The notes: generated by a model from the sequence alone, not told the origin. Numbered from the stretch's first letter, positions 1-6,773 are shown. The stretch is 9,843 nucleotides of DNA from Kiloniellales bacterium (GCA_022360075.1 JAKSDN010001490.1:1-9843), one strand, 5' to 3'. Numbers and translations: made by a program.

Positions 1-2
1 GC

Positions 3-74
3 CAGCGAGGCGGCGCGTCCGCCTCGCTCGCCCGCGCCGTGGCCACGCCCGCCAAGCGCCTTGCGAGCGGATGA
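3..74 (+). CDS. C-terminal end of an unidentified gene (partial)
   Basis: An open frame enters from the left edge and stops at TGA 72-74. It gives 23 residues rich in Ala, Ser and Arg, ending in Lys-Arg-Leu-Ala-Ser-Gly. Nearly every codon ends in G or C, as in the real genes of this window, which suggests a true gene end and not a chance frame. Too little remains to assign a function. It converges with the epimerase gene on the other strand. The frame that starts at 71 and runs over the epimerase is antisense to a well-conserved enzyme and is not a gene. Confidence 0.4.
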   Translation, partial: QRGGASASLARAVATPAKRLASG

Positions 75-163
75 AGCAGGAACATTCGATGAACATCTGT
101 GCAGGCTGCCTTCGGTGTTTGGGTGACGGGCGCAAGTCGGAACGCGGCAGCGCCGAAGCTGGT

Positions 164-195
164 CCGGCCGGCGCCGGGCGGTCGAAGCCGGCCGG
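164..195. terminator. GC-rich inverted repeat between convergent genes
   Basis: CCGGCCGGC at 164-172 and GCCGGCCGG at 187-195 form perfect 9-bp arms around a 14-nt loop. The repeat directly abuts the stop codon of the minus-strand epimerase (197-199) and lies about 90 bases past the stop of the plus-strand partial gene. That is where a shared terminator of converging transcripts would be expected. Neither strand has a T run after the stem, so it is not a classical intrinsic terminator. It may act as an RNA 3' end stabiliser or with Rho. Confidence 0.35.
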
Positions 196-196
196 T

Positions 197-1177
197 TCAA
201 AGGCCGTGATAGTCGCGGAACCAAGACACGAAACGCGGCAATCCCTCATCGATCGTCACGCGCGGCTCGAAGCCAAGATCGCGCTGCGAAGCCTCGATGT
301 CGGCATAGGTCTCCTTGACGTCGCCCGGTTGCATCTCCTTGAATTCCTTCACCGCTTCCCGGCCGCACGCCGACTCGATAACGGCGATGAAGCGCATCAG
401 GTCTTCGCTGCGATGATTGCCGAGGTTATAGACACGGTGCGGGATCGCGCCGTTTTCCGTCGACGGCGGGCGATCCAGGGCGCCGAGGACGCCGCGCACG
501 ATGTCCTCGATGTAGGTGAAATCGCGCTTCATCTCGCCTTGGTTGAAGACATGAATTGGTCGTCCCGCGAGGATCGCATCGGCAAAGAGATAGGCCGCCA
601 TGTCCGGCCGGCCCCAAGGCCCATAGACCGTGAAGAAGCGCAGGCCGGTCATCGGCAGGCCGTAGAGATGCGCGTAGCACGCCGCCTCGAGCTCGGCCGC
701 CCGCTTGCTGGCGGCATAGAGGGAGCGCGGCTGCTCGACCGGGTCGTCGATCGAAAAGGGCAGCTTCGTGTTGCCGCCATAGACCGACGAGGAGCTGGCA
801 TAAACCAGGTGCTTCAGTGACGGCAGGCGCCGGCAGGCCTCCATCACGACGACCTGGCCCATGACGTTGGCGCTGACGTAGGAATAGGGGTCGGTCAAGG
901 AGTGCCGCACCCCAGCCTGGGCCGCCAGATGGACGACGCCGGCGCAATCGGGCTCCGCGTCGAAGAGCGCCAGCATGCCATCGCGGTCGGCGACATCCAG
1001 GCGATGAAAGCTGAAACCCGGCCGTTCGCGCAGCCGCGCCAGCCGGCTATCCTTCAGCGCCGGGTCGTAATAGGCGTTGAGATTGTCGACCCCGACCACG
1101 CGCTCGCCGCGCTCGACCAGGGCTTCGGAGACATGATAGCCGATGAAGCCGGCGGCGCCGGTGACGATGACGGTCAT
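197..1177 (-). CDS. UDP-glucuronate 4-epimerase (NAD-dependent SDR)
   Basis: This 326-residue enzyme should interconvert UDP-glucuronate and UDP-galacturonate in the cytoplasm, supplying an acidic sugar for the polysaccharide. It is an extended short-chain dehydrogenase. The NAD-binding GAAGFIG is at residues 7-13, followed by the GVDNLNAYYDP segment typical of the LpsL/Cap1J epimerases (residues 29-39). Also present are AAQAGVR (85-91), SSSSVYG (128-134) with the catalytic Ser region, and the YAASK catalytic pair Tyr154/Lys158. GRPDMA and MQPGDV further on are also characteristic of this subfamily. The length is normal. The ATG at 1177-1175 follows a GAGAG-type ribosome site, and a promoter lies at 1213-1241. 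It is transcribed away from the other sugar genes, so it forms its own unit. The family is secure; the exact substrate is inferred from similarity to uronate epimerases. A UDP-glucose-type epimerase is less likely. Confidence 0.9.
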   Translation of the reverse strand: MTVIVTGAAGFIGYHVSEALVERGERVVGVDNLNAYYDPALKDSRLARLRERPGFSFHRLDVADRDGMLALFDAEPDCAGVVHLAAQAGVRHSLTDPYSYVSANVMGQVVVMEACRRLPSLKHLVYASSSSVYGGNTKLPFSIDDPVEQPRSLYAASKRAAELEAACYAHLYGLPMTGLRFFTVYGPWGRPDMAAYLFADAILAGRPIHVFNQGEMKRDFTYIEDIVRGVLGALDRPPSTENGAIPHRVYNLGNHRSEDLMRFIAVIESACGREAVKEFKEMQPGDVKETYADIEASQRDLGFEPRVTIDEGLPRFVSWFRDYHGL

Positions 1178-1335
1178 GGGGTTACTCTCAAGGCGAAGAG
1201 AACAGGCCCGGTCATATATCCCGCCGCCGCGCCCGTCTCAAGCCTGGCCACTGTTGATTCCGCTTGCCTTTCCTGCGATCCGAGATAGGAACGCAAAGCG
1301 CTGTCACCAGAGACTAGCGGGGGCCGGTTTCCGGA
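1178..1335. other. Divergent intergenic region
   Basis: These 158 bases separate the epimerase from the plus-strand polysaccharide genes and must hold promoters for both directions. The minus-strand promoter is clear. On the plus strand TTGATT at 1254-1259 could be a -35 box, but no convincing -10 box lies at the right distance. None of the GTTCAC-type palindromes found elsewhere in the window occurs here. Confidence 0.5.
1213..1241 (-). promoter_or_regulatory. Sigma-70-type promoter of the epimerase gene
   Basis: Read on the minus strand, TTGAGA (1241-1236) and TATATG (1218-1213) are separated by exactly 17 bp. The first matches TTGACA at 5 of 6 positions and the second matches TATAAT at 4 of 6. 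Transcription would begin near 1206 and leave a leader of about 30 nt before the ATG at 1177. No equally good promoter for the plus-strand O-antigen gene was found in the same gap. Confidence 0.55.
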
Positions 1336-2580
1336 ATGGAAAGGGCAATCATTCCTATGACCGGAAAGGCCATACGATTCCCCGGTTTCACGACGATTTT
1401 CTCGGGCCTTTTCCTGCTGCTGCCGCCATTGCTGATCGTGATGCCGAAGGCGGCGGTGCCGCTGGTCCTGCTGTGTTCGGCCACCGCAGTCGTTCGCATT
1501 GGGCTGGAGCGGCGCCGTCCGGCGCTGCCGGACCGTTTGATCCTCGCGCTGCTCTCCGCCCTGTTCCTCTGGGCCGCCGTTAGCTGCTTCTGGGCTACCG
1601 ACCCGTCCGGCTCCTTGTTTCGCCTGTTGAGAGTCGTGGCGATGGTGCTGGCCGGCCTCATCCTGATCGGTGAGAGCCTTTCGCTCGGCCGCGAAGAGCG
1701 CGAGGTGGTCGCGCGCTGGATCGTCGCCGGCTTTTTCCTCGGCTTTGCCTTGCTGGTCGCAGAGCGGTTTTCGGGCGCCTATCTGCACTACTCCTTCGGC
1801 TATCAGCACCCCGATCGTGCCGTCTTCAGCGGCCTCAACCGCGCCGCCACGAGCTTCGCGATCCTGGTCTGGCCGGTCACGTTGCTGGTGGCGCGAACCC
1901 GGGCTGGCCGATGGGCCTATCTGCTGCCGGCCGTCGTTCTGGCCGCGCTGCTCACCCTCGTCAGCCATGCCGCGATCCTCGGCTTCGCCGCGGGCCTGGT
2001 CGTCGCGGTCATGTCGCTTCGCTTCCGTCAGGTGGTTCAATGGCTGCTTATCCTAGCGCCTCTGGTCGTCCTGCTCGGCACGCCTCCCGCGGTGGGCTTG
2101 CTGAAGGATCAGGACCTCTACGGCCAAGGCCTGATCAAACATAGCGGCGCGCACCGGCTCTACCTCTGGAGTTTCTATGCCGAGCGGATCGAGGAGCGGC
2201 CGCTGCTCGGCTGGGGCTTCAACGGCTCGCGGCAGTTCCGGGAACAGGAGATCGAGCCCACCGCCAGCGAGCGCTTCAGGGTTGTCAGCCATCCCCACAA
2301 CGCCCTGGTCCAGATCAGAATGGAACTGGGCGTCGTCGGGTCGGCGGTCGCGGTCGCGCTGCTGATCCTGCTGGTAAGACGGGCCGAGCGCTTGCCCCGT
2401 GCCACGCGCGCCGTGGCGCAGGCCGTCTTCGCCTCGAGCTTCACGGTGGCCAGCCTCAGCTACGGGATCTGGCAAAGCCAATGGCTCGCCACGCTGCTGG
2501 CCATGGCTTTGTTGGTTCTGCTGAGCCAGGCGTCCGAGCCGGGGCGAGAGCGGGGCGGCGGATCCCCCGAGCCGCCATGA
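1336..2580 (+). CDS. O-antigen ligase / Wzy-type polymerase family membrane protein
   Basis: A 414-residue integral inner-membrane protein of the WaaL/Wzy_C class. These proteins act on the periplasmic side, either joining undecaprenyl-linked polysaccharide to an acceptor or polymerising repeat units. About eleven hydrophobic segments are visible, beginning near residues 17-35, 37-53, 66-85, 93-112 and 122-142. The large periplasmic loop follows near 256-330. It carries an Arg-Leu-Tyr-Leu-Trp stretch, PLLGWGFNGS, and the family hallmark HPHNALVQ from His319, then ELGVVG entering the next membrane segment. Ligase and polymerase cannot be told apart from this sequence. The next gene, a glycosyltransferase, overlaps its stop. 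The start is uncertain: ATG 1336 is used here, but ATG 1357 has an AAAGGG about 11 nt upstream and may be the real one. GGAATG at 1333-1338 can pair with CATTCC at 1350-1355, which would cover the first ATG. Confidence 0.85.
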   Translation: MERAIIPMTGKAIRFPGFTTIFSGLFLLLPPLLIVMPKAAVPLVLLCSATAVVRIGLERRRPALPDRLILALLSALFLWAAVSCFWATDPSGSLFRLLRVVAMVLAGLILIGESLSLGREEREVVARWIVAGFFLGFALLVAERFSGAYLHYSFGYQHPDRAVFSGLNRAATSFAILVWPVTLLVARTRAGRWAYLLPAVVLAALLTLVSHAAILGFAAGLVVAVMSLRFRQVVQWLLILAPLVVLLGTPPAVGLLKDQDLYGQGLIKHSGAHRLYLWSFYAERIEERPLLGWGFNGSRQFREQEIEPTASERFRVVSHPHNALVQIRMELGVVGSAVAVALLILLVRRAERLPRATRAVAQAVFASSFTVASLSYGIWQSQWLATLLAMALLVLLSQASEPGRERGGGSPEPP

Positions 2581-3773
2581 GCCGCAAGCTCCTCTTCATT
2601 GTCAACGAGGCCGGCTACTTCGCCTCGCATCGCCTGTCCCACGCCCGTGCCGCGCGCGAGGCCGGCTGGGAAGTCGCGATCGCGAGCGCCCCCGGGCCGG
2701 CGCAGCAGCGCCTGCGCGACGCCGGCTTTGCCGTGCACGATCTGCCTTTGACCCGTGCCGGCCTGCGCCCGGACCGGGAGCTGCGCGCCGTGGCCGCGGC
2801 CTGGCGCCTGATCCGCCGGCTGCGCCCCGACCTTGTCCACTGCATCGCCCTCAAGGCCGCCGTGGCCGGCGGCCTCGCAGCCCGGCTCGCCCGGGCCCCG
2901 GCGCTCGTGATCTCGATCGCCGGGCTCGGCCACGTCTTCACCGACCCCAGCGCGACCGGGCGCCTGCTGCGCTTGGTGTTGAGCGGCCTGATCCCGCTCC
3001 TGGTCTCGCGCCGATCCCGCGTGATTGTGCAGAACGAGGACGACCTCGAGCGGCTGACAAGCAGCGCGACGCTGCGCGCGCGCGCGCTCCTGATCCCCGG
3101 CGCCGGCGTCGATCTCGAGACTTTCAGCCCCCGGCCGGAGCCCGACGGGCCGCCCTGCGTGCTGCTCGCCAGCCGCATGATCTGGAAAAAGGGCGTCGGC
3201 GAGTTCGTCGAGGCGGCCCGGCGCCTGCGCGCCGAAGACCCACAACTACGCTTCCGGCTGGCCGGCGACAGCGATCCGGGCAACCCGGCCGCCATCGCCC
3301 GCGCGCAGCTCGCCGCCTGGCACGAGGAGGGCGCCGTCGAGTGGCTGGGCCAGCGCGACGACATGGCGGCGCTGATCGCCGCCAGCCACGTCTTCTGCCT
3401 GCCCAGCCGCTACGGCGAAGGCGTGCCCAAGAGCTTGATCGAGGCCGCCGCCGCCGGCCGCGCGCTGGTGACGACCGACATGCCCGGCTGCCGCGACATC
3501 GTGCGGGACGACGAGAACGGTCTGCTGGTCCCGCCGGGCGACGTCGAGGCCCTGACGGAGGCCCTGGGGCGGCTCCTGGCCGATCCAGCCCTGCGCCGGC
3601 GCCTCGGCGCGCGCGGCCGGGAGATCGCCTGCGAGCGCTTCGGCCTAAAGGACATCGTTAAGGCCACTCTGGCAGTCTACGACGAGCTGGTCCTGGAGCC
3701 GCGGCAAGACGACCGATCCTCCGCCGGGGCCGCGGCCAATGCCGGATCCGGCGGCCAGATGACAAGACCATGA
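2577..3773 (+). CDS. Family 4 glycosyltransferase
   Basis: A 398-residue GT-B fold enzyme expected to transfer a sugar from a nucleotide donor to a lipid-linked glycan at the cytoplasmic face of the membrane. The N-terminal acceptor domain begins MSRKLLFIVNEAGYFASHR, and the C-terminal domain carries the GT4 signature. In that signature Glu281 and Glu289 sit eight residues apart (YGEGVPKSLIE, from Tyr279), followed by AAAAGRALVTTDMPG and NGLLVPPGD. The overall pattern resembles PglA/CapM-like transferases, which often add GalNAc or related sugars, but donor and acceptor cannot be read from the sequence. ATG 2577 overlaps the TGA of the preceding O-antigen gene (ATGA), so the two are translationally coupled. 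The open frame continues upstream of 2577, but that part is inside the membrane-protein gene. The last 25 residues are Ala/Gly/Ser-rich and probably disordered. Confidence 0.88.
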   Translation: MSRKLLFIVNEAGYFASHRLSHARAAREAGWEVAIASAPGPAQQRLRDAGFAVHDLPLTRAGLRPDRELRAVAAAWRLIRRLRPDLVHCIALKAAVAGGLAARLARAPALVISIAGLGHVFTDPSATGRLLRLVLSGLIPLLVSRRSRVIVQNEDDLERLTSSATLRARALLIPGAGVDLETFSPRPEPDGPPCVLLASRMIWKKGVGEFVEAARRLRAEDPQLRFRLAGDSDPGNPAAIARAQLAAWHEEGAVEWLGQRDDMAALIAASHVFCLPSRYGEGVPKSLIEAAAAGRALVTTDMPGCRDIVRDDENGLLVPPGDVEALTEALGRLLADPALRRRLGARGREIACERFGLKDIVKATLAVYDELVLEPRQDDRSSAGAAANAGSGGQMTRP

Positions 3774-3807
3774 AGCGCTTGCATCGCGCGTCAAGCTGGA
3801 TCAGATA

Positions 3808-3838
3808 GGGCGGCGCTTGGCGCTCGCGGCCCAATTTT
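3808..3838 (+). terminator. Possible weak intrinsic terminator
   Basis: GGGC at 3808-3811 can pair with GCCC at 3829-3832 around an inner GCGC-TTG-GCGC hairpin (3813-3823), and AATTTT follows. The T run is short and the stem is broken by an asymmetric internal loop. If active it would only lower expression of the dehydrogenase gene that begins at 3860. Confidence 0.3.
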
Positions 3839-3859
3839 AGGGGAGTTCTCCGCAGTATC

Positions 3860-5227
3860 ATGGCTGAACAGCAGGAAAGCCTCACGAAGAGCCGCGATTC
3901 CGGCTTTACGTCGCTGCTGGCCGACATCGAGGCCCGCAAGGCGACCGTCGGGATCATCGGCCTGGGCTACGTCGGTCTGCCCCTGGTCCAGGTCTTCTGC
4001 GAGGCCGGCTACAAGGTGCTCGGCTTCGATATCGACCCCGAGAAGGTCGATATGCTGGCCGCCGGGCAGTCCTATATCCGGCACATCACCGAGGATTCGG
4101 TCCAGCGGCTCAACGAGTCCGGCCGCTTCGGCGCCACGACGGATTTCGACCGCCTGGGCGAGGCCGACGCGATCCTGATCTGCGTGCCGACGCCGCTGGG
4201 TCCCGAGCGCGAGCCGGACATGCGCTTCGTCGTGAGCACGACCGAGGCCCTGGCCGGGCGCGTCAGGCCGCGCCAGCTCATCGTGCTTGAATCCACCACC
4301 TACCCGGGCACGACGGTCGAGGTGATGAAGCCGATCCTCGAGCGCAGCGGGCTCAAGGCGGGCAGCGACTTCTTTTTGGCCTACTCGCCCGAGCGCGAGG
4401 ATCCCGGCAACCCGAAGTTCGGCACCGCGACGATTCCCAAGGTGATCGGCGGCGACGGCCCCGAGGCGAGCCGCCTGGCCGCCGCGCTCTATCAGAGCGC
4501 CGTGGTCACGGTGGTCCCGGTCTCCAGCACCCAGACGGCCGAGGCCGTGAAGCTGACAGAGAACATCTTCCGCGCGGTCAACATCGCCCTGGTCAACGAG
4601 CTCAAGCAGATCTACGAGGCCATGGGCATCGACGTCTGGGAGGTGATCCACGCCGCGGAGTCCAAGCCCTTCGGATTCATGCCCTTCTATCCGGGACCGG
4701 GCCTGGGCGGCCACTGCATCCCGATCGCTCCCTTCTACCTGACCTGGCGGGCCCGGCAGTTCGACATCGAGACCCGCTTCATCGAGCTGGCCGGCGAGGT
4801 CAACACCGCGATGCCGGCCTACGTCGTCGCCCGCCTGGCCGAGGCGCTCGGGGCGCGCGGCGGCAAGCCCTTGAAGGAAGCGAAGATTCTACTCGTTGGC
4901 CTGGCCTACAAGAAGAACGTCGACGACATCCGCGAGAGCCCCGGATTCGTCATCGTCGAGCTGTTGCAGGAGGCCGGCGCCAAGGTCGACTACTACGATC
5001 CCTATGTGCCGACAGTGCCGGTCACCCGCGAGCATCCCCAGCTCGCCGGCCAGCCGCGGGCGCCCTGGACCGCCGAGAGCATCGCGTCCTACGACGCGGC
5101 GGTCGTCTGCACCGATCATGACGACCTCGACTATGGCCTGCTGGTCGAGCACGCGCGCCTCATCGTCGATAGCCGCAATGTGGTCCGGCGCAAGGGCTTC
5201 GAAACCGACAAGCTGGTCCAGGCCTGA
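3860..5227 (+). CDS. UDP-GlcNAc 6-dehydrogenase (WbpA/TviB-type nucleotide-sugar dehydrogenase)
   Basis: This 455-residue cytoplasmic enzyme should oxidise C6 of a UDP-hexosamine with two NAD+ to give the uronic acid, most likely UDP-GlcNAcA. The N-terminal Rossmann domain has GLGYVG at residues 34-39. ESTTYPGTT and SPEREDPGN mark the UDP-GlcNAc branch and not the UDP-glucose (Ugd) branch. The central helix carries Lys231 and Asn235 (VKLTEN), and the catalytic thiol is Cys286 in GPGLGGHCIPI. The C-terminal domain has GLAYKKNVDDIRESP. All key residues are intact and the length is normal for WbpA-like enzymes. AGGGGAG at 3839-3845 is the likely ribosome site, about 14 nt before ATG 3860. It is the last gene before a strong hairpin, 86 bases after the glycosyltransferase. 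A GDP-mannose dehydrogenase is an unlikely alternative. Confidence 0.88.
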   Translation: MAEQQESLTKSRDSGFTSLLADIEARKATVGIIGLGYVGLPLVQVFCEAGYKVLGFDIDPEKVDMLAAGQSYIRHITEDSVQRLNESGRFGATTDFDRLGEADAILICVPTPLGPEREPDMRFVVSTTEALAGRVRPRQLIVLESTTYPGTTVEVMKPILERSGLKAGSDFFLAYSPEREDPGNPKFGTATIPKVIGGDGPEASRLAAALYQSAVVTVVPVSSTQTAEAVKLTENIFRAVNIALVNELKQIYEAMGIDVWEVIHAAESKPFGFMPFYPGPGLGGHCIPIAPFYLTWRARQFDIETRFIELAGEVNTAMPAYVVARLAEALGARGGKPLKEAKILLVGLAYKKNVDDIRESPGFVIVELLQEAGAKVDYYDPYVPTVPVTREHPQLAGQPRAPWTAESIASYDAAVVCTDHDDLDYGLLVEHARLIVDSRNVVRRKGFETDKLVQA

Positions 5228-5234
5228 CCCGCAA

Positions 5235-5255
5235 GGCCCAAGCGCCGCTTGGGCC
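5235..5255 (+). terminator. Hairpin terminator after the dehydrogenase gene
   Basis: GGCCCAAGC (5235-5243) and GCTTGGGCC (5247-5255) form a perfect 9-bp stem with a 3-nt loop, seven bases after the stop codon of the dehydrogenase. The following bases, GACCCTTCTCC, contain only a weak T-rich stretch. Position and stem strength favour a terminator that separates the first operon from the regulator operon. The missing U tract leaves termination efficiency uncertain. Confidence 0.55.
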
Positions 5256-5274
5256 GACCCTTCTCCATCGCCAT

Positions 5275-5289
5275 GTTCACCACTTGAAC
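5275..5289. promoter_or_regulatory. Operator-like palindrome 1 upstream of the regulator
   Basis: GTTCACCACTTGAAC has perfect GTTCA/TGAAC half-sites separated by 5 bp. It is the first of two tandem copies, 24 bp centre to centre, that precede the winged-helix regulator gene. A dimeric winged-helix protein would be expected to bind such a site. The likely ligand is the regulator encoded 80 bases downstream, which is inference from position. Confidence 0.65.
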
Positions 5290-5293
5290 GCAC

Positions 5294-5323
5294 TTGCCGT
5301 TCACCCGATGAACATGGTAAAAG
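5294..5323 (+). promoter_or_regulatory. Possible promoter of the regulator-nusG operon
   Basis: TTGCCG (5294-5299) and TAAAAG (5318-5323), 18 bp apart, each match the sigma-70 boxes at 4 of 6 positions. The second palindrome (5299-5313) falls in the spacer and the first lies just upstream, the usual layout for repression. Transcription would begin near 5330, about 40 nt before the ATG. The boxes are weak and the assignment is tentative. Confidence 0.35.
5299..5313. promoter_or_regulatory. Operator-like palindrome 2 upstream of the regulator
   Basis: GTTCACCCGATGAAC repeats the half-sites and spacing of the copy at 5275-5289. In addition, the outer flanks of the two copies, CCATGTTCA (5271-5279) and TGAACATGG (5309-5317), are perfect inverted repeats, so the whole 47-bp block has dyad symmetry. 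This supports a designed binding region for two dimers and not a chance motif. Confidence 0.65.
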
Positions 5324-5369
5324 CCGGCTTTCGCAGGATAAATCGGACAAGCGACAAGGCCCCGGCGCG

Positions 5370-6062
5370 ATGGAGCGTTCCCTGAGCAAGGCCGACGACG
5401 GGCGCAGCGGGCGTACCGAAGACACGGAAATCGTGCTCGGCTTGCTGTCGGCCATCGAGGAGAACAAGGACGTCACCCAGAGGTCCCTGGCGCGCGAGAC
5501 CAACATCGCGCTCGGGCTCGCCAACGCCTATCTCAAGCGATTGATCCGGAAGGGTTTCGTCAAGGTGCAGCAGGTGCCGCTGAACCGCTACTCCTATTAC
5601 CTGACGCCCAAGGGCTTCACCGAGAAGGCGCGTCTGACCACGCTCTATCTCTCGGGCTCGCTCTATTTCTTCCGCCAGGCGCGGCGGCAATGCTCGGAAC
5701 TCTTCGCCCATTGTGCGGTCAAGGGCTGGCGCCGCGTGGCCCTCGCCGGGGCCGGCGATCTGGCAGAGATCGCAACGCTTTGCACCAACGACCAGGTTGC
5801 CGTGACCGCGATCGTCGATCCCGGCCGGGCCGGGGAGACCTTCGCCCATCTGCCGGTGGTCGAGGACGTCCCGTCCGCGGGCGAGATCGACGCCGTGCTG
5901 GTGACCGACCTGAGCCATCCGCAGGCCTGCTATGACGCGCTGCTCTCGAGCTTGCCGGCCGAGCGCGTGCTGGCGCCGGCCCTGCTGCGCATCGGCGCTT
6001 CGGCGCAACGGGAAGCCGAGCAGCGCCAGGACGCCGAAGTCGTGCCCCTGAGGAGCCGCTAA
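5370..6062 (+). CDS. Winged-helix transcriptional regulator with C-terminal Rossmann-like domain
   Basis: This 230-residue cytoplasmic protein is probably the local regulator of the polysaccharide genes. Residues 20-90 form a winged helix: TQRSLARETNIALGLANAYLKRLIRKGFV (36-64) reads as helix-turn-helix, and the wing ends in YYLTPKGFTEKARLT (76-90). That part resembles the short MarR-like regulators associated with exopolysaccharide loci. The rest is extra: a helical linker, then VALAGAGDLAE (123-133) and alternating hydrophobic strands and helices (VTAIVDPG, PVVED, IDAVLVTD) like a small Rossmann or CoA-binding fold. A nucleotide, NAD(H) or nucleotide-sugar sensor is possible but unproven. 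ATG 5370 is the first usable start in this frame downstream of the two palindromes. The stop TAA shares its last A with the ATG of the NusG-like gene, so both are made together. Autoregulation through the upstream palindromes is likely. Confidence 0.8.
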   Translation: MERSLSKADDGRSGRTEDTEIVLGLLSAIEENKDVTQRSLARETNIALGLANAYLKRLIRKGFVKVQQVPLNRYSYYLTPKGFTEKARLTTLYLSGSLYFFRQARRQCSELFAHCAVKGWRRVALAGAGDLAEIATLCTNDQVAVTAIVDPGRAGETFAHLPVVEDVPSAGEIDAVLVTDLSHPQACYDALLSSLPAERVLAPALLRIGASAQREAEQRQDAEVVPLRSR

Positions 6063-6562
6063 TGGCTTGGTATGCCGTCCACACCCATGCCGGCGCCGAA
6101 TCGCGGGCGGTCTGGCATCTCGAGCGTCAGGGTTTCTCGGCTTACTTGCCGCAGTATTCGAAGCGGCGACGCCACGCGCGCCGCACCGAGTGGGTGCGGG
6201 CGCCGCTGTTTCCCCGCTATCTCTTCGTCTGGGTCGATATCGCCAAGCAGCGCTGGCAGGCGATCCAGTCGACGATCGGCATCCGCTACATGATCTGCAG
6301 CGACGGCGCGCCGATGAAGGTCCCGGAGACCATCGTCGACGAGCTGCGCGAGCGCGAGGACGAGCGCGGGCTGATCGACATGTTCCGTCACGCACCTTTC
6401 GACCGGGGCGACCGCGTCCAGGTGACGGAGGGCGCGTTGATCGATCAGGTCGGCATCTTCGAGTGCCAGACCGATCACGAGCGCGCGGTGATCCTGTTGA
6501 AGCTTCTGGGCCGCGAGGTGCGCGTCAAGCTGCCCCAGACCGTGCTTTGCAAGACGGCCTGA
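6062..6562 (+). CDS. NusG/RfaH-family transcription elongation (antitermination) factor
   Basis: At 166 residues this is a specialised NusG paralogue and not the housekeeping protein, which is usually slightly longer and sits beside secE and rplK. The NGN domain begins MAWYAVHTHAGAESRA, and contains FSAYLPQY and the APLFPRYLFVWVD core, which contacts the RNA polymerase clamp. A KOW domain starts near residue 114 (DRGDRVQVTEG) and runs to about 142. Such paralogues suppress pausing and Rho termination in long polysaccharide operons. A good ribosome site, AGGAG at 6051-6055, lies 6 nt from the start. The gene is coupled to the preceding regulator by a one-base overlap. It is followed by a long leader with an ops-like motif, the probable target. 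Whether it behaves like RfaH, with a fold-switching KOW and sequence-specific recruitment, cannot be read from the sequence. Confidence 0.87.
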   Translation: MAWYAVHTHAGAESRAVWHLERQGFSAYLPQYSKRRRHARRTEWVRAPLFPRYLFVWVDIAKQRWQAIQSTIGIRYMICSDGAPMKVPETIVDELREREDERGLIDMFRHAPFDRGDRVQVTEGALIDQVGIFECQTDHERAVILLKLLGREVRVKLPQTVLCKTA

Positions 6563-6581
6563 GCCCGAGCGCCCACTGTGC

Positions 6582-6596
6582 GGCGCCCTAGGCGCC
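6582..6596 (+). terminator. Weak hairpin after the NusG-like gene
   Basis: GGCGCC-CTA-GGCGCC forms a 6-bp stem with a 3-nt loop, 20 bases past the stop codon. No T run follows. It may mark the end of the regulator operon or only a pause site that the NusG-like factor could overcome. Confidence 0.3.
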
Positions 6597-6630
6597 CGGC
6601 AAGCGGATGTCCGGTTCGGCCCATCGAAGA

Positions 6631-6645
6631 GTTCACGTGATGAAC
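6631..6645. promoter_or_regulatory. Operator-like palindrome 3 upstream of the methyltransferase genes
   Basis: GTTCACGTGATGAAC has the same GTTCAC-N4-TGAAC form as the two copies before the regulator gene, with an extra central TCACGTGA palindrome. It lies 69 bases after the NusG-like gene and about 370 bases before the methyltransferase start, which suggests that the same regulator also controls the downstream transcript. A degenerate half-copy (GTTCACCCG) sits at 6761-6769. Confidence 0.6.
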
Positions 6646-6773
6646 GCCTGAGTGCGCGAGGCGTCATCGGTTCTTCTGGAGCGCACGGAAGATAGACATC
6701 GCTCTGAGCGGCGATTCGCAGGCTGATCGAGGCCAATGGCGCCGGGACCGCTATATGTCGGTTCACCCGGAGT

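Noticed and set aside
80..96. A fourth, degenerate operator: GAACATTCGATGAACAT matches the copy at 5299-5315 at 13 of 17 positions.
   Set aside because: The left half-site is not GTTCA, so the palindrome is broken, and it lies between converging genes where no promoter is expected.
71..820. Long plus-strand open frame of 249 codons opposite the epimerase gene.
   Set aside because: It is antisense to a gene with all catalytic motifs intact. Long antisense frames are common in GC-rich genes, and its Arg/Ala/Asp-rich product has no recognisable domain.
4896..5369. Upstream extension of the regulator frame to 4896.
   Set aside because: It runs through the dehydrogenase gene, the hairpin at 5235-5255 and both palindromes. 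The encoded residues are low-complexity, and the domain begins shortly after ATG 5370.
5308..5385. Short frame from the ATG codons at 5308 and 5314 just upstream of the regulator.
   Set aside because: It overlaps the second palindrome and a possible -10 box, is out of frame with the regulator, ends after about 25 codons, and has no ribosome site.
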